DNA of 43,775 nt from Nanobdellota archaeon (lineage in GTDB: Archaea > Nanoarchaeota > Nanoarchaeia > Parvarchaeales > Parvarchaeaceae): the NCBI GenBank assembly GCA_021852135.1, contig JAJZOB010000004.1:1-43775 (forward strand), in the 5' to 3' direction. Numbering within the stretch: the first letter of the stretch is position 1; every line of letters begins with the position of its first letter. The position numbers and the translations under genes were made by a program. The notes beneath the pieces are model-generated. The model searched no databases and had not been told where the DNA came from. It saw nothing but the letters and a program-made list of their open reading frames with translations. This document shows, one piece after another, positions 1-9,600 of the stretch.

Positions 1-44
1 CGCTTAACAGGGACATATTCAAAAACATAATAACAATAAGCAAC
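1..44. repeat. 44-bp perfect inverted copy of 408-451 at the window edge
   Basis: Bases 1-44 are the exact reverse complement of bases 408-451; the match stops at 45 versus 407. The copy starts at base 1, so it may extend outside the window. It lies inside the lhr coding region and keeps that frame open by chance. A terminal inverted copy of nearby sequence is typical of a fold-back chimera from genome amplification or of a wrong contig end. Confidence 0.9.
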
Positions 45-677
45 TTCAATGTCATATTTTTTGTCACCGGAAAATTCAACACTTTCCTCGGCCGAAAGAT
101 ATTCCTGCGTTTCCTTAAAATCGGCTATTGTTGCGCTTATCCCCACAACTTGAAAGTTTGAAATCCTGCGAAGTCTTTCAAGGCCAACTGAAAACTGTGT
201 TCCCCTTTTGGATTCCATCAGGCTTTGTACCTCATCTACAATCACATACCTTAAGTTTTTCAGTTTTTCCACCAGTTTTTTGCTTAGTAGTATTGATTGA
301 ACCGTTTCCGGAGTGGTTATTAGGCAATGTGGCGGCATTCTTGCCTGGTTTGCCCTTTCATATGCAGTCGTGTCTCCGTGCCTTATGTCAACTTCTATCC
401 CCATTTTGTTGCTTATTGTTATTATGTTTTTGAATATGTCCCTGTTAAGCGACTTTAATGGAGTTATATAAAGAAGCTGTATGCCCTCGGAATCTGAGTC
501 TAACTTGTCAAGCAACGGCAAAAATGCTGCAAGGGTTTTTCCATAGCCAGTGGGCGCCCTGAATATGATGTTTTTGCCCTCCTTTATCTTGGGGATAACT
601 ATCTTTTGTATTTCTGTTAGATCTGTAAATCCAACTTCCTTTAGTGCCTTCTCTAATTTTGCTGATATATTTTCCAT
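1..677 (-). CDS. lhr: Lhr-type superfamily 2 helicase, N-terminal fragment
   Basis: This is an ATP-dependent helicase cut by the left window edge; about 225 residues are present, starting at the ATG at 677. Visible SF2 motifs in order are the Q-motif-like region, motif I 'APTGYGKT', Ia 'TPLKSL', 'RHGDTTAYER' with 'ITTPET' (Ib), motif II 'VDEVQSL' followed by 'SKRGTQFSVGLERL', and motif III 'SAT'. The 'GDT..ER' and 'KRG....LERL' signatures are those of Lhr proteins, which act in archaeal DNA repair and are usually 800-1500 aa, so most of the gene is missing. The last 14 or so codons (bases 1-44) come from an inverted copy of 408-451 and should not be trusted as protein. It is divergent from the CCA-adding enzyme gene across a 72-bp spacer. 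An alternative is another Ski2/Hel308-like helicase, which fits less well. Confidence 0.85.
   Translation of the reverse strand, partial: MENISAKLEKALKEVGFTDLTEIQKIVIPKIKEGKNIIFRAPTGYGKTLAAFLPLLDKLDSDSEGIQLLYITPLKSLNRDIFKNIITISNKMGIEVDIRHGDTTAYERANQARMPPHCLITTPETVQSILLSKKLVEKLKNLRYVIVDEVQSLMESKRGTQFSVGLERLRRISNFQVVGISATIADFKETQEYLSAEESVEFSGDKKYDIEVAYCYYVFEYVPVK
408..451. repeat. Native copy of the 44-bp inverted repeat
   Basis: This is the partner of bases 1-44. Here the sequence encodes the conserved helicase segment just after motif Ia ('TPLKSLNRDIFKN'), so this is the authentic copy and 1-44 the derived one. Confidence 0.9.
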
Positions 678-749
678 TCTAATGTTTTATTATGCGATAA
701 TTTTATGCCATTATATAATTTATTAATACCTTTCAAATGATATATTGCT

Positions 750-1946
750 ATGGATAAGTTTAAAAAAGTATTTGAGAGGGCATATTCGTCGTTTGTGCCT
801 TCTGAAAAAGAGAAAACTAAGCTTGATAAAAGCGCTGCAGAATTAATGAACATATTAAATAAAAATGCTATAAGCAGTGGAGTAAATGTTGAGTTCAGGT
901 TTAGCGGTTCTTATGCCAAAGGGACTTGGATAAAGAATGAAAGCGACATAGATATATTTGCGATTTTTAATTCAGAAGAAGAAATGAAGACTCTGTCTTT
1001 TTTAGTTCCAAAGAATTTTATCCCTACCTTTGGTACAAGAAAATACTTTAAGGGCTTGTTTAATGGAATAAAGATAGAAGTTGTTCCTGTTCTTCGCTTT
1101 TCTGACGTAAATTCAGTAGAAAATTCTATAGATTTGTCCGTTCTTCACGCAAATTATATAAACTCTTCTTTATCCAGTTCGCAGAAAAAAGATGTTATAA
1201 TATTAAAGGCATTTTGTAAGGCCAATAACTGTTACGGTTCAGAGACATACATGCATGGTTTTTCAGGTTATTCATTAGAAGTAATGATAAAGGAGTTTGG
1301 AGGTTTTACTGGTTTAATGAAAGCAGTAAATTCATGGAAACTCCCAGTTGTTATTGGAAAAGTTTCGGATAAAAGCAGTTTTCCAATTTTTCTCATGGAT
1401 CCAACTAACCCAAAGAGGAACATATGTGCTTCAGTAAATGAAGAGAACCTGTCAAAGTTTGTTCTTTCTATAAAACGTTTTTACCTTTCTCCCTCATTTG
1501 ATTTTTTTGTGAAGAAAAGCATCAGAGAAAAAGTGCTAAAAGAGGTTAAAGCACGTCATACTAAGTTATTCGTTTTTACCACTAAAATAATTGAGCCAAG
1601 AGATGTTTTCCTTTCAAAGTATGTAAAGAATCTAGACAAGCTCATAAAAGAGCTTAAGGCAGAGGACATAGAAATATACTCCGTTGATGTTGACTACACC
1701 GAGAGAGGTGCAGACTTGTTCCTTCAAATAAAAAACGTGCCTAAAACGAAAACAAAGGCAGTTTGTGGCCCGGAAGTCTTTTCTGATACTGAGATACTTA
1801 AAAATTTTATTAAGGCACACAATGGCGTTTTTATCACTGGAAAACACATTTGTTATGATAAACAATACAATGTTAAGGATTTCAATAAATTTATATTGCT
1901 TAAAATAAAAGAATATATGTCTCCCAAATCAATATTTATTAATTGA
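750..1946 (+). CDS. cca: CCA-adding enzyme (archaeal class I tRNA nucleotidyltransferase)
   Basis: The enzyme adds C, C and A to tRNA 3' ends using CTP and ATP without a nucleic acid template. The 398 aa are close to the usual archaeal length of about 430. The class I nucleotidyltransferase core is at residues 52-70, 'SGSYAKGTW' then 'SDIDIF', with metal-binding Asp66 and Asp68. The third carboxylate, Asp in the archaeal enzymes I know ('EVDVVP'), aligns with Glu110 in 'IEVVP'. The central and C-terminal regions (about 115-398) fit the tRNA-binding head, body and tail. None of the five tRNA genes in this window encodes CCA, so the enzyme is needed. The stop codon is followed after one base by tRNA-Asn, so the two may be co-transcribed. 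Confidence 0.93.
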   Translation: MDKFKKVFERAYSSFVPSEKEKTKLDKSAAELMNILNKNAISSGVNVEFRFSGSYAKGTWIKNESDIDIFAIFNSEEEMKTLSFLVPKNFIPTFGTRKYFKGLFNGIKIEVVPVLRFSDVNSVENSIDLSVLHANYINSSLSSSQKKDVIILKAFCKANNCYGSETYMHGFSGYSLEVMIKEFGGFTGLMKAVNSWKLPVVIGKVSDKSSFPIFLMDPTNPKRNICASVNEENLSKFVLSIKRFYLSPSFDFFVKKSIREKVLKEVKARHTKLFVFTTKIIEPRDVFLSKYVKNLDKLIKELKAEDIEIYSVDVDYTERGADLFLQIKNVPKTKTKAVCGPEVFSDTEILKNFIKAHNGVFITGKHICYDKQYNVKDFNKFILLKIKEYMSPKSIFIN

Positions 1947-1947
1947 T

Positions 1948-2019
1948 GCCCGAGTAGCTCAACGGCAGAGCACTTGGCTGTTAACCAAGGCGTTGCAGGT
2001 TCGAATCCTGCCCCGGGCG
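1948..2019 (+). tRNA. tRNA-Asn (GTT)
   Basis: The cloverleaf is complete: acceptor 1948-1954 with 2012-2018, anticodon stem 1973-1977 with 1985-1989, anticodon GTT at 1980-1982, T arm 1995-2011 with TTCGAAT loop, discriminator G at 2019. There is one A-C mismatch at position 6-67. No 3' CCA is encoded and a T run follows. It begins one base after the cca stop codon. Confidence 0.95.
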
Positions 2020-2046
2020 CTTTTGTGATTAATTCACTCTTAAGTA

Positions 2047-2058
2047 AAATATAAATAC
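2047..2058 (+). promoter_or_regulatory. TATA box of the 235-aa gene
   Basis: The sequence aaatataaatac is centred about 29 nt before the ATG at 2081 with no Shine-Dalgarno between, as expected for archaeal leaderless transcription. Confidence 0.6.
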
Positions 2059-2080
2059 TAGTTTATTTCACAGATAGTAT

Positions 2081-2788
2081 ATGGGATTATTTGATTTGAT
2101 AGGATTTGCAGCAGACAAGGCATACAGCAAATATAAGGAATCTAAATTAGAAAATGCAATGGATGCTATCTTAGATTCATTGTATTCAACAGCAATAAAC
2201 ATAGAAATCTTACCATATATTGAAGGTGAGGATAAGCATAAGATAAAGGGTAAGGTATACCGGTTAAGCAAAGATGAGGTTCTTAAATCAAGTGCAACTT
2301 ATTTTTTGACAACTTCTGATTGGCTTTTAAAGTCTGGCATTTCTATAAATGACGATAAAACCTATGAAGCTGCTTTGCATGAAAAGGGCGGTTATCTTTA
2401 TCAAAATCTTGTCAAGAGATTTCCAGATCTCTTTAAGAATTACAAAGCAAAATACGATTCAAGCCCGGCTCTAACTGCTTTGTTTCTGTATATACCTGAA
2501 GAGAAGGTTCTGCTGGCAATGCCTAGATTCATAAAAGATGAGAAAACCGGTAAAAATCTGTTGGCGAAAAAGGCAACTACTGAAGAATTCAATAAAATTG
2601 AAAAGATAAAAACCGAGAATCCAGAAAGATACGAAAAGATTCTTTCAAATTTCTATTATAGAGCAAAAATGTTTTCATACAAACTTGCAGAAGAATTAAA
2701 TAGTTACAATAAAACGGATTTAGAGAATGCATTCAAGCAATTTCAGGAAAAACACGGTTCTGAAAGCGAAATAGAGTACACTTTATAA
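2081..2788 (+). CDS. Conserved-looking hypothetical cytoplasmic protein, 235 aa
   Basis: I do not recognise a family. The protein starts 'MGLFDLIGFAADKAYSKY', is charged and mostly helical in character, and has no signal peptide or obvious membrane segment. The middle (about 95-150) contains 'GGYLYQNLVKRFPDLF' and 'ALTALFLYIPEEKVLLAMPRF', suggesting a folded mixed core; residues 165-235 are lysine/glutamate-rich helices. The start is supported by a TATA box about 29 nt upstream. It sits just before the giant surface-protein run, but a separate promoter-like AT-rich gap (2789-2848) lies between, so a functional link is only possible. Confidence 0.7.
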   Translation: MGLFDLIGFAADKAYSKYKESKLENAMDAILDSLYSTAINIEILPYIEGEDKHKIKGKVYRLSKDEVLKSSATYFLTTSDWLLKSGISINDDKTYEAALHEKGGYLYQNLVKRFPDLFKNYKAKYDSSPALTALFLYIPEEKVLLAMPRFIKDEKTGKNLLAKKATTEEFNKIEKIKTENPERYEKILSNFYYRAKMFSYKLAEELNSYNKTDLENAFKQFQEKHGSESEIEYTL

Positions 2789-2848
2789 ATATTGTGAACT
2801 TAATTAATATCTAAAAAGGATAAATATCAACATAAATTATAATTATTT

Positions 2849-5278
2849 ATGTTGACTAAGAAGGCACAGATAGTTATAGGTATTGGTGTTATTATTTTAT
2901 CCGCAGCCTTTCTTTTAGTTGGAGTTTATTTTGCCAACTTGCAGGGTCTTTTCTTTCAAAACGGTGCAAGGTCTTTACAATTATTTGCTGATAATATTGG
3001 TTTTTCAATAAATTCTTTGTACAGTGCGCCTTCTTCCATGTCAATTACTTTAGCTGGAAATAATTCACTGTGTACCTGGGATCCATCAATAGCAGCTTAT
3101 ACTTGTGCAGGCGGGTCTAAAGTGTATAATGTGTCTTATGCCAACGGCCCCACGCTGGATTCAGGCAAAAATGTATTTAGCGTTGCTCTTTGTTTTATGA
3201 TAGGCTATGGATTTGGGGGAGTAGGTGGCTCAGAAGATGCAGCAAAAGAAGGCACTGACGAAGCCACTCAATTAACAGCACGGGAAACATCTAATGAATT
3301 AGAAACTATTGGAGAAAAATCGGCAGAAACATCTGAGAATGCTGTGGAGGAGGAAACTAGCCAAGTTGCGCAGGAATCTGGGCAGGGATCTAAAAGTAGT
3401 TTATTGACTAGAATTAAAAAGGCAATAAAAAACAGAATAGTAACTGACATAAAACATCCATTTATTCAGGATTTGCCGGAGGATTCCCTTCTATCCAGCG
3501 GTCTTTCAACTATTAGAGATGCTTTGCCTAGCATGAAAATATTTATCCCAACAGTTGTGGCATCTCTTTCTGTAGCTTTAGTATCCGTTCCTTTAATAGA
3601 AGCTTGGTTTGGTACTACCAGCAGCAACCTGAACACCTTTGTTACTAAAGGAATTTACGTAAATGGGCAGCAGATTGGAGCTTTGACCGGCCCATCTGTA
3701 TCAATAAGCCAGCAGATAGCTTCTGCGTATCTTACAGAAGCGCCCATGCCATTTAAGTACGCTGCGGCAGACTACGTTTTACAGCAATATTCTCAGTTAT
3801 TATCCAGCGAACAAACATTGAATTCGTTGCCTTCTGGCGTGGGAAAGGATACTTTAATTCTTTTTGCTTCAAAGCAAGTTGCTGTAAAGCAGAATGTTTT
3901 ATCAGAATTATCTGCTAATGCAAATACCGTTACTTCCAATAATCCTTATGGGACTCCGATTTCAGGAGTTTCTGCCCCAGGTACTTTAAGTTCTTCAAGT
4001 TCATTAGTGGGATCTGTCGGGTTGTCGCAAAGTGGAAGCGACCCATTGCTTTCAATCCCATTCTTCCTTGCACAGAATGCTTTTCTTACTTATGCCAGAA
4101 CTGCCAGCTGTTTAAGTTTGCCATCACAACCCTTAAATGTCAATAGCTACAATTCCGTTGGAAAGGGTTTATCTTCAATATCCGCTGAACTTGGTGCAGC
4201 CACTACGCTTGTAAACTTATACACAAAAGTTAACAGCATTCTTCCTTTAGGTACATACTTTATTGGATACGGCGGAGAAGTGTACCTTGACGGCCAGTCA
4301 AGCGGAAGGCCGACACAGGTTACTAGTCCTTTGATAACGGATATGAATGACATGTGTGAACTCGCACAGACAGCATCTCAGCCAGGGCAAAATTTAAAGA
4401 CAGTTATACAGCCAAGCGGCAATGGCTCTATATCATTTTCAATATCCCAGGGGCTTTACAATACGCTTTGTTCGCAAAATAATGCATTGTTCCCTAATAC
4501 TTTGCAGACTGAGCTTAATAACCTTTTCAATTCAAAGTCAAATATAAAAAATATTTCGATTTTATTGCCGCCTGGAGAATCATTAGCTATCTCTAACCAG
4601 GGGAGCAATGTAAATTTGTGTATATATAGAATGCTTATTGATTCCTTTGGTTCTCCAGTTATCGATACAAACAATTTCAATAACCCTTCTTTTAATGTTA
4701 CTGAATATGGCGCGCCAATATCATGTGTTAACATGACAAATTTAAGTGATGGGAAAGTAAATATCGGCTTGACCCAAAATGAGCTATCAGAATTGAAAAA
4801 CATGAACAGTAATACAGATTTCTACATAAATAATGGTTCGTTATTTGGTTTCTCTGTTCCAGTAATGGATTTTCCAAATCAGTTAACTGCAACAAATCTT
4901 TTAGGTCAGAATAGTTTCCTTTCTGCAGGCAATTTCATAGGTGGTGGTAGTCCAATATTGAAAAAAGACTTTGGTGTAGATTTCCCAGTTGCTTCTTTAA
5001 TTGCATCCTTTATCGGGAAAAGCATCCCTAAACTTCAAATTGGCATATCAACTTCTCTTGATAATTTTTTGGTTGATCCAATGATAGCTATCGCAGCACA
5101 TGATACAAATCTTTCATACTATGAAACAGACTATTCAAATGTAACATTGGAATTTACAAAAACACAGCAAGGCACCACGACAGATTATAATATAGAAAAT
5201 GTTTATAATAATTTAGTTTTCGGAGTGTATCCGAACAATCCAAATTCATTCGGAGGTACTTACTTTTCGGGGAGCTGA
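2849..5278 (+). CDS. Membrane-anchored surface protein with 'KKAQ' pilin-like N-terminus, 809 aa
   Basis: This is the first gene of the surface-protein run. The N-terminus 'MLTKKAQIVIGIGVIIL' resembles an archaeal class III (prepilin/archaellin) signal: short basic segment, K-A-Q, then a hydrophobic helix (8-32). Two more membrane segments are likely at 109-126 and 229-253. They enclose an unusual hydrophilic stretch (127-228) that is first Glu/Ser/Thr-rich, then basic ('RIKKAIKNR'). By topology this stretch would face the cytoplasm. Residues 254-809 are predicted outside and are rich in Asn, Ser, Thr, Gly and Pro with many N-X-S/T sequons and a few cysteines. I know no named family for the ectodomain. 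The gene is followed by 6 bases and then the next gene, so co-transcription is likely. Confidence 0.85.
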   Translation: MLTKKAQIVIGIGVIILSAAFLLVGVYFANLQGLFFQNGARSLQLFADNIGFSINSLYSAPSSMSITLAGNNSLCTWDPSIAAYTCAGGSKVYNVSYANGPTLDSGKNVFSVALCFMIGYGFGGVGGSEDAAKEGTDEATQLTARETSNELETIGEKSAETSENAVEEETSQVAQESGQGSKSSLLTRIKKAIKNRIVTDIKHPFIQDLPEDSLLSSGLSTIRDALPSMKIFIPTVVASLSVALVSVPLIEAWFGTTSSNLNTFVTKGIYVNGQQIGALTGPSVSISQQIASAYLTEAPMPFKYAAADYVLQQYSQLLSSEQTLNSLPSGVGKDTLILFASKQVAVKQNVLSELSANANTVTSNNPYGTPISGVSAPGTLSSSSSLVGSVGLSQSGSDPLLSIPFFLAQNAFLTYARTASCLSLPSQPLNVNSYNSVGKGLSSISAELGAATTLVNLYTKVNSILPLGTYFIGYGGEVYLDGQSSGRPTQVTSPLITDMNDMCELAQTASQPGQNLKTVIQPSGNGSISFSISQGLYNTLCSQNNALFPNTLQTELNNLFNSKSNIKNISILLPPGESLAISNQGSNVNLCIYRMLIDSFGSPVIDTNNFNNPSFNVTEYGAPISCVNMTNLSDGKVNIGLTQNELSELKNMNSNTDFYINNGSLFGFSVPVMDFPNQLTATNLLGQNSFLSAGNFIGGGSPILKKDFGVDFPVASLIASFIGKSIPKLQIGISTSLDNFLVDPMIAIAAHDTNLSYYETDYSNVTLEFTKTQQGTTTDYNIENVYNNLVFGVYPNNPNSFGGTYFSGS
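5269..5274 (+). promoter_or_regulatory. Shine-Dalgarno of the 268-aa gene
   Basis: The GGGGAG at the end of the preceding gene lies 10 nt before the ATG at 5285. Internal genes of this run carry such sites, whereas genes behind TATA boxes appear leaderless; this supports the run being one transcript. Confidence 0.55.
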
Positions 5279-5284
5279 GTAAAC

Positions 5285-6091
5285 ATGGCATTAGTTGAGA
5301 TGATGGCTTTTTTGAATGCAGGCATACTGATAGTTGCATTCGCTCTTCTCCTAGTTGTTTTGTCTTTCAGCGTTTCTCAAATAAACAGTACAAGCGTATT
5401 TGCAAATTCAGAATCCGTTGCTGCAGGTATAGGCACAAGGTTAATAACTTCTCCTAATTGTTTTGCCTATAAGAACACAATCTCTTATTATAATTCAAGT
5501 TTAGATGCTACCGGCGGACCATTATATTCATCTTCATACACTGAACCGGGGGTAGTAAACATAAATAAATTCATCGAGAATTATTTCCTTTCTTGCATGC
5601 AGTATATATATTTTGGAGGTGCGACAAACATACCTGCTTTACAGTCAGATCTTGCAGCTGCAACCGGTGTTTCATTGACATTATATGATACGCAGGATCC
5701 AAATGAGCTTGGACCAACTGGTTCTTTGTATCTTTCAAATTACAATCAATTTAATTTTGGAGAAAGTTTTCAGCAGACAGAAGCGTTAATTCAAAAATAC
5801 GCACAGAACGCGGAATATGCTGCAATGGGCGTAAGCTTAGTAGCCAGTTTGATAATTATGATTGCCACAGGTGGGGCCATTCAATTTAATATAATTCTAG
5901 CAGTTGGTCAACATTCTACTACAGAAATAGCTCCTCAATATGCCTTGGCATCTATTTTTTATGCTGAAAATACCTATTCTGAAAGTTTTCCAGTAGAAAT
6001 ACAATTTACTAATGCACAAGGACAGCCGACTTTCCAAAACAGCGGCGTATTAAAGGTTCAGGTTACATATGGTATTCCACCTTACAGTTAG
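5285..6091 (+). CDS. Small two-helix membrane surface protein, 268 aa
   Basis: This is the second gene of the surface-protein run; no family is recognised. An N-terminal hydrophobic helix (about 12-33, 'AGILIVAFALLLVVLSFSVS') is followed by a Ser/Asn/Tyr-rich exposed region with two cysteines in the pattern C...C at about 59 and 98. A second hydrophobic segment lies near 180-208 ('GVSLVASLIIMIATGG'). The N-terminus lacks the basic K-G-Q motif of its neighbours, so it is probably an integral subunit rather than a processed pilin. The ATG at 5285 has a Shine-Dalgarno 10 nt upstream, and its 3' end overlaps the next gene by 23 bases. Confidence 0.8.
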   Translation: MALVEMMAFLNAGILIVAFALLLVVLSFSVSQINSTSVFANSESVAAGIGTRLITSPNCFAYKNTISYYNSSLDATGGPLYSSSYTEPGVVNINKFIENYFLSCMQYIYFGGATNIPALQSDLAAATGVSLTLYDTQDPNELGPTGSLYLSNYNQFNFGESFQQTEALIQKYAQNAEYAAMGVSLVASLIIMIATGGAIQFNIILAVGQHSTTEIAPQYALASIFYAENTYSESFPVEIQFTNAQGQPTFQNSGVLKVQVTYGIPPYS

Positions 6092-6653
6092 ACTTGGTAA
6101 GAAAGGCCAGCTTACAATGCTTGATTTAGTGTTAGCACCTCTGGTAGCGGTGGTTCTAGCTGTTTTGGCATCGGCTTTGCTTCACGGCGCTACTGCAAAC
6201 CTATTGACAGCCGTAAGTCAGCAGCCAGTCTCATTTTCATGCAATTTTGCTTTGGATACCATATATAGTACATATTATGTCCATAATGCGTTTACTTTGT
6301 CCCAGCTGGCTTTGTCTAACCCAAGTCAGTATTCTCTTGCAAATTCAAATAAAGAGCAGTCCTTGTCGACAAATTGCAGCGGTGCCTGCAATTCCAATTA
6401 CAATTACATTCAAACATATCTTTATAATTCTTCTTCTCTCTACAGTGATTTTATAGGTTATTTTTCCGGTTTTTCTCTAAGTAACTTTCAGGTATTGACA
6501 GGACAAGAAACAGCTACATTGAAAGCGCTTGGAATGCAGGTCTTTTTGAATCAGATACCTGCGGGTGTTACAGGTAAATCAGAATGTAGCATGCAGGTTT
6601 ATAATCCTGCAGATCCTTCAAAGCCTTATACTATTTACGGGGTGATAAGCTAA
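6069..6653 (+). CDS. Pilin-like surface protein with 'KKGQ' signal, 194 aa
   Basis: The third gene of the run starts at an ATG inside the previous gene. The N-terminus reads 'MVFHLTVRLGKKGQLTMLDL': a basic leader, then K-K-G-Q and a hydrophobic helix. That is the classic archaeal class III signal, cleaved between Gly and Gln by a prepilin peptidase (FlaK/PibD family, not in this window). The mature protein would have a helix (about residues 17-40) and a short Ser/Asn/Tyr-rich head with several cysteines ('NCSGACNSN'). Size and architecture match a minor pilin or pseudopilin. The start is chosen because no later in-frame start preserves K-K-G-Q. Its stop abuts the next ATG directly. Confidence 0.83.
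   Translation: MVFHLTVRLGKKGQLTMLDLVLAPLVAVVLAVLASALLHGATANLLTAVSQQPVSFSCNFALDTIYSTYYVHNAFTLSQLALSNPSQYSLANSNKEQSLSTNCSGACNSNYNYIQTYLYNSSSLYSDFIGYFSGFSLSNFQVLTGQETATLKALGMQVFLNQIPAGVTGKSECSMQVYNPADPSKPYTIYGVIS
6641..6646 (+). promoter_or_regulatory. Shine-Dalgarno of the 1141-aa gene
   Basis: GGTGAT matches the core of the archaeal ribosome-binding consensus and lies 7 nt before the ATG at 6654. It overlaps the end of the preceding gene, which supports coupled translation. Confidence 0.6.
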
Positions 6654-9600
6654 ATGCTAAATACTAAGGGGCAGGCAAATATGATTGTGGTGCTGGGCAT
6701 GGTCGCAGCCACAATATATATAGTTCTCAATGCTTTTGGTTACATAGGAAATGTAGGTTTAAGTTCAAAAATAGAGATAACTGCCCAAAACAGCATTTAT
6801 CAAACGCTTGCATTAAAAAACTATCTTATACAAGAGGCAAATTACAATTTCCAGAAAGCAGAACTTTTTGATGGGCTTACTTTGCAGCCAAGCAGTGTTG
6901 ACTGTGGCTACATTAACACCTCTCAGTCATTGCCATTTGTGCCGGTTCCCAAGGTTTATTACTGGAGGAATCTAGCAGGCCAAATCTGCCTTCCGAATAA
7001 CAATATGATAGAATACGGCCTTGAAACACTTTTAAATAAGAATTCATTCGAAGTGGTAAATTCATCCAATATAGATATACAGTCTAATTTGGTGCTTAAT
7101 TTATCGGAACGCAGTAATACAGTATTTTTTGGTAATTTTTCTGCGCCTTTTCTAAGCAACAAATATAAATTTCAGTATAATACCTCATCAGCTACTTTCT
7201 CAGTATGTGAATGGTCTTCAAGCGGTTGCGCTTATATCAGCAGTAACGTTCCTTTGGGGATTAACTTTAATCTGTCTGGCATGGAATTTACTTCTATGCC
7301 TTTACAAGATGTTGTTTCAGGAGTAATAGACCAGTCAGTTTCAGTGAGTGCCTTTTTCAAGGGATCCGGCCTTTCTCCTTCAAGCCAATATACATTGGTT
7401 ACATTTCCAAATGGCAATGTTGCTATTATCTATACGGATACCATATCCGGAGTTACTTCCTTTTATCTTACGCCTATGCCAAATGAAAATTTATACTCAT
7501 TGAGCAGTGTTATTTCGTATGATAATGCAAACGGCATACCTAGTCAAATAAAGCTGGTTAATGCTTCAAAAAGCGGATTTATTTTTGACGGCACAAATTA
7601 TACTTTTTCGGTAACTTCTGATACTAATGGGATATTCACAATTAAACCTGCAAATTATGTTATGTTTGGTATACAACCTCAATTCGTTTATTACAAATAC
7701 ATCTTAAACAGCATACAAAATTCTGGCACACAGAATCTTTTATTTCCGAACAACCAGAATCTTTACGTTTCGTATTCATTGTTCCCTTTGTACTCTCCAC
7801 AAGTTTGCGTAAATTATAACGAGGGCCAATACGATCTACAAAACTGCCTCACACTTTCTGATTCTATAACAGGTGATAATTACCTAAGTCAACTAATGCA
7901 ACTGGGCATCGCATTTGTAAATCAAAGCTTCCCAATAGGAAACCAGAAAATAGAAGGTTTTGCCCAGTATGAAATAGACAATTATATATCAAATGCGATA
8001 AACGCTGTAAACCTTAAAACAGTGTCAGTAAATGGCAGGCCAAAGTATGACTGGTACTCTGCACTGATTTTACAGCTTGGCTCTCCACAAGGAACTAGCT
8101 ATCTTTTAAACAAATTAAATAGAGTAAAAGAACCCTATTATGGCACATACATATACAACTGTGAGCAAAATAGCTCGGATTTAACTTATTGTAGGAATTT
8201 ATTGTCTTCTACATTATCTCAAGATGTTATCGCTTTGCTACAGGAACAGATGCCGCAGGAATTAAGTTTTCTCTCTGGTACCAATTTCAATATAAATGTT
8301 TTGAATCTTTCCATAAATGCAAGCGAAATAGATTCCTGCGTAAATGCAAGTAATTACACTGTTAAATCGAATTATTCCTATTCGGTAAAAAGCTTGCCTG
8401 TAAATGGGAATTTTTCTGAAGAAGTACTTGGGATACCAATATCATTGGATTTCGGCTACCAAAACAATCTGACTTTAAAACCGACTGAAGCATGCGGCAT
8501 ACAAAGATCTCCTTATGCTACAGGTTATCCAGGATTTACAGAGGCGCTCATAACAAATAATTTTACGTATATTAACTGTGCTCCCGTTATATCACAATTA
8601 TTCTTAAATCACACCTGCATTGCCAGTTTGCAGACATCGAATTCTACGATGGAAGGCTATCTGAATTCTACAAGTTCAGCTCCGAATGGAGAGTATTGTC
8701 GTAAACTTTCAAATGGGCAGTATTTCTGCCCTTATTATAAAGTCTCCAGCTTCTCTTACAAAAATTGGATAACAAGTAGCAATACCTGTCCAGATTACTT
8801 TGTGTTAAACAGCAAAAACTTCACGACATCACAGAACAGTAATTACAGGCTTGTTTCGGTTTATGGGGGAGGGGCAGACTCTGCGAATTTATCCTTCTAT
8901 AACAAGACGTTTGCGTTATATAATGGATCTTTGAACCTTCCTCTGAATTTCAGTTTTAATGTTGGTTTCAATTCAACAGGACCGTATGCAGGAGTTAGTG
9001 CATTCTTTTCTTCTAGTCATTATCTTTCTGGCAGTGTCATCTCCGCTTCTTTCAATTCAGAACAGAACCCAAACGGGTTGTATAATTACTCCATAGCGAC
9101 TGATTCCGCCAGCCTGCTTGGCGGTTCAAATGACTACATCTCACCAGGTACACAAAATGAACTTAGCTTCAATCGTTATTGCGTAGGCAGCAATGGCTGC
9201 AATCTTACTGCATATCTTGATTCAAATCTCCAGAGCAGTTTTGATAGTAACTCCGCCGCTATTACATCAACCGTTAATTTGCTTGGGATATCAACTACTT
9301 CCAAGCCCTCCTCTGACTTAATAAGTTATGCCTTTGTGAGTAATTATGTTCCTCTTTACAAACCAGTTGAAGGTGAATTAGCCTATGCTCCTGCTTCTGA
9401 GCTTAACCCCTCCTTAAACACTTCCTTTGGTCTTACCACTGATAATAATACTTACTTTAATGAACTGCTTCTGAATTCCTCTCACTTTACCAGTAGTTTC
9501 CAGCTTGCAATTAATCTCAATAGCAATTTCAATTTCGGTTATTTCGTTCCAGGTTATATAAAAATATTTGGAGTTTATTCAAGTAATGAAGTTTTACAGC

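Noticed and set aside
1..44. Terminal inverted repeat of a mobile element
   Set aside because: No transposase or target duplication is present and the inner copy is conserved helicase coding sequence.
4456..4803. 115-aa minus-strand open frame
   Set aside because: Antisense to the 809-aa surface protein, with composition expected from the complement of Asn/Ser-rich codons.
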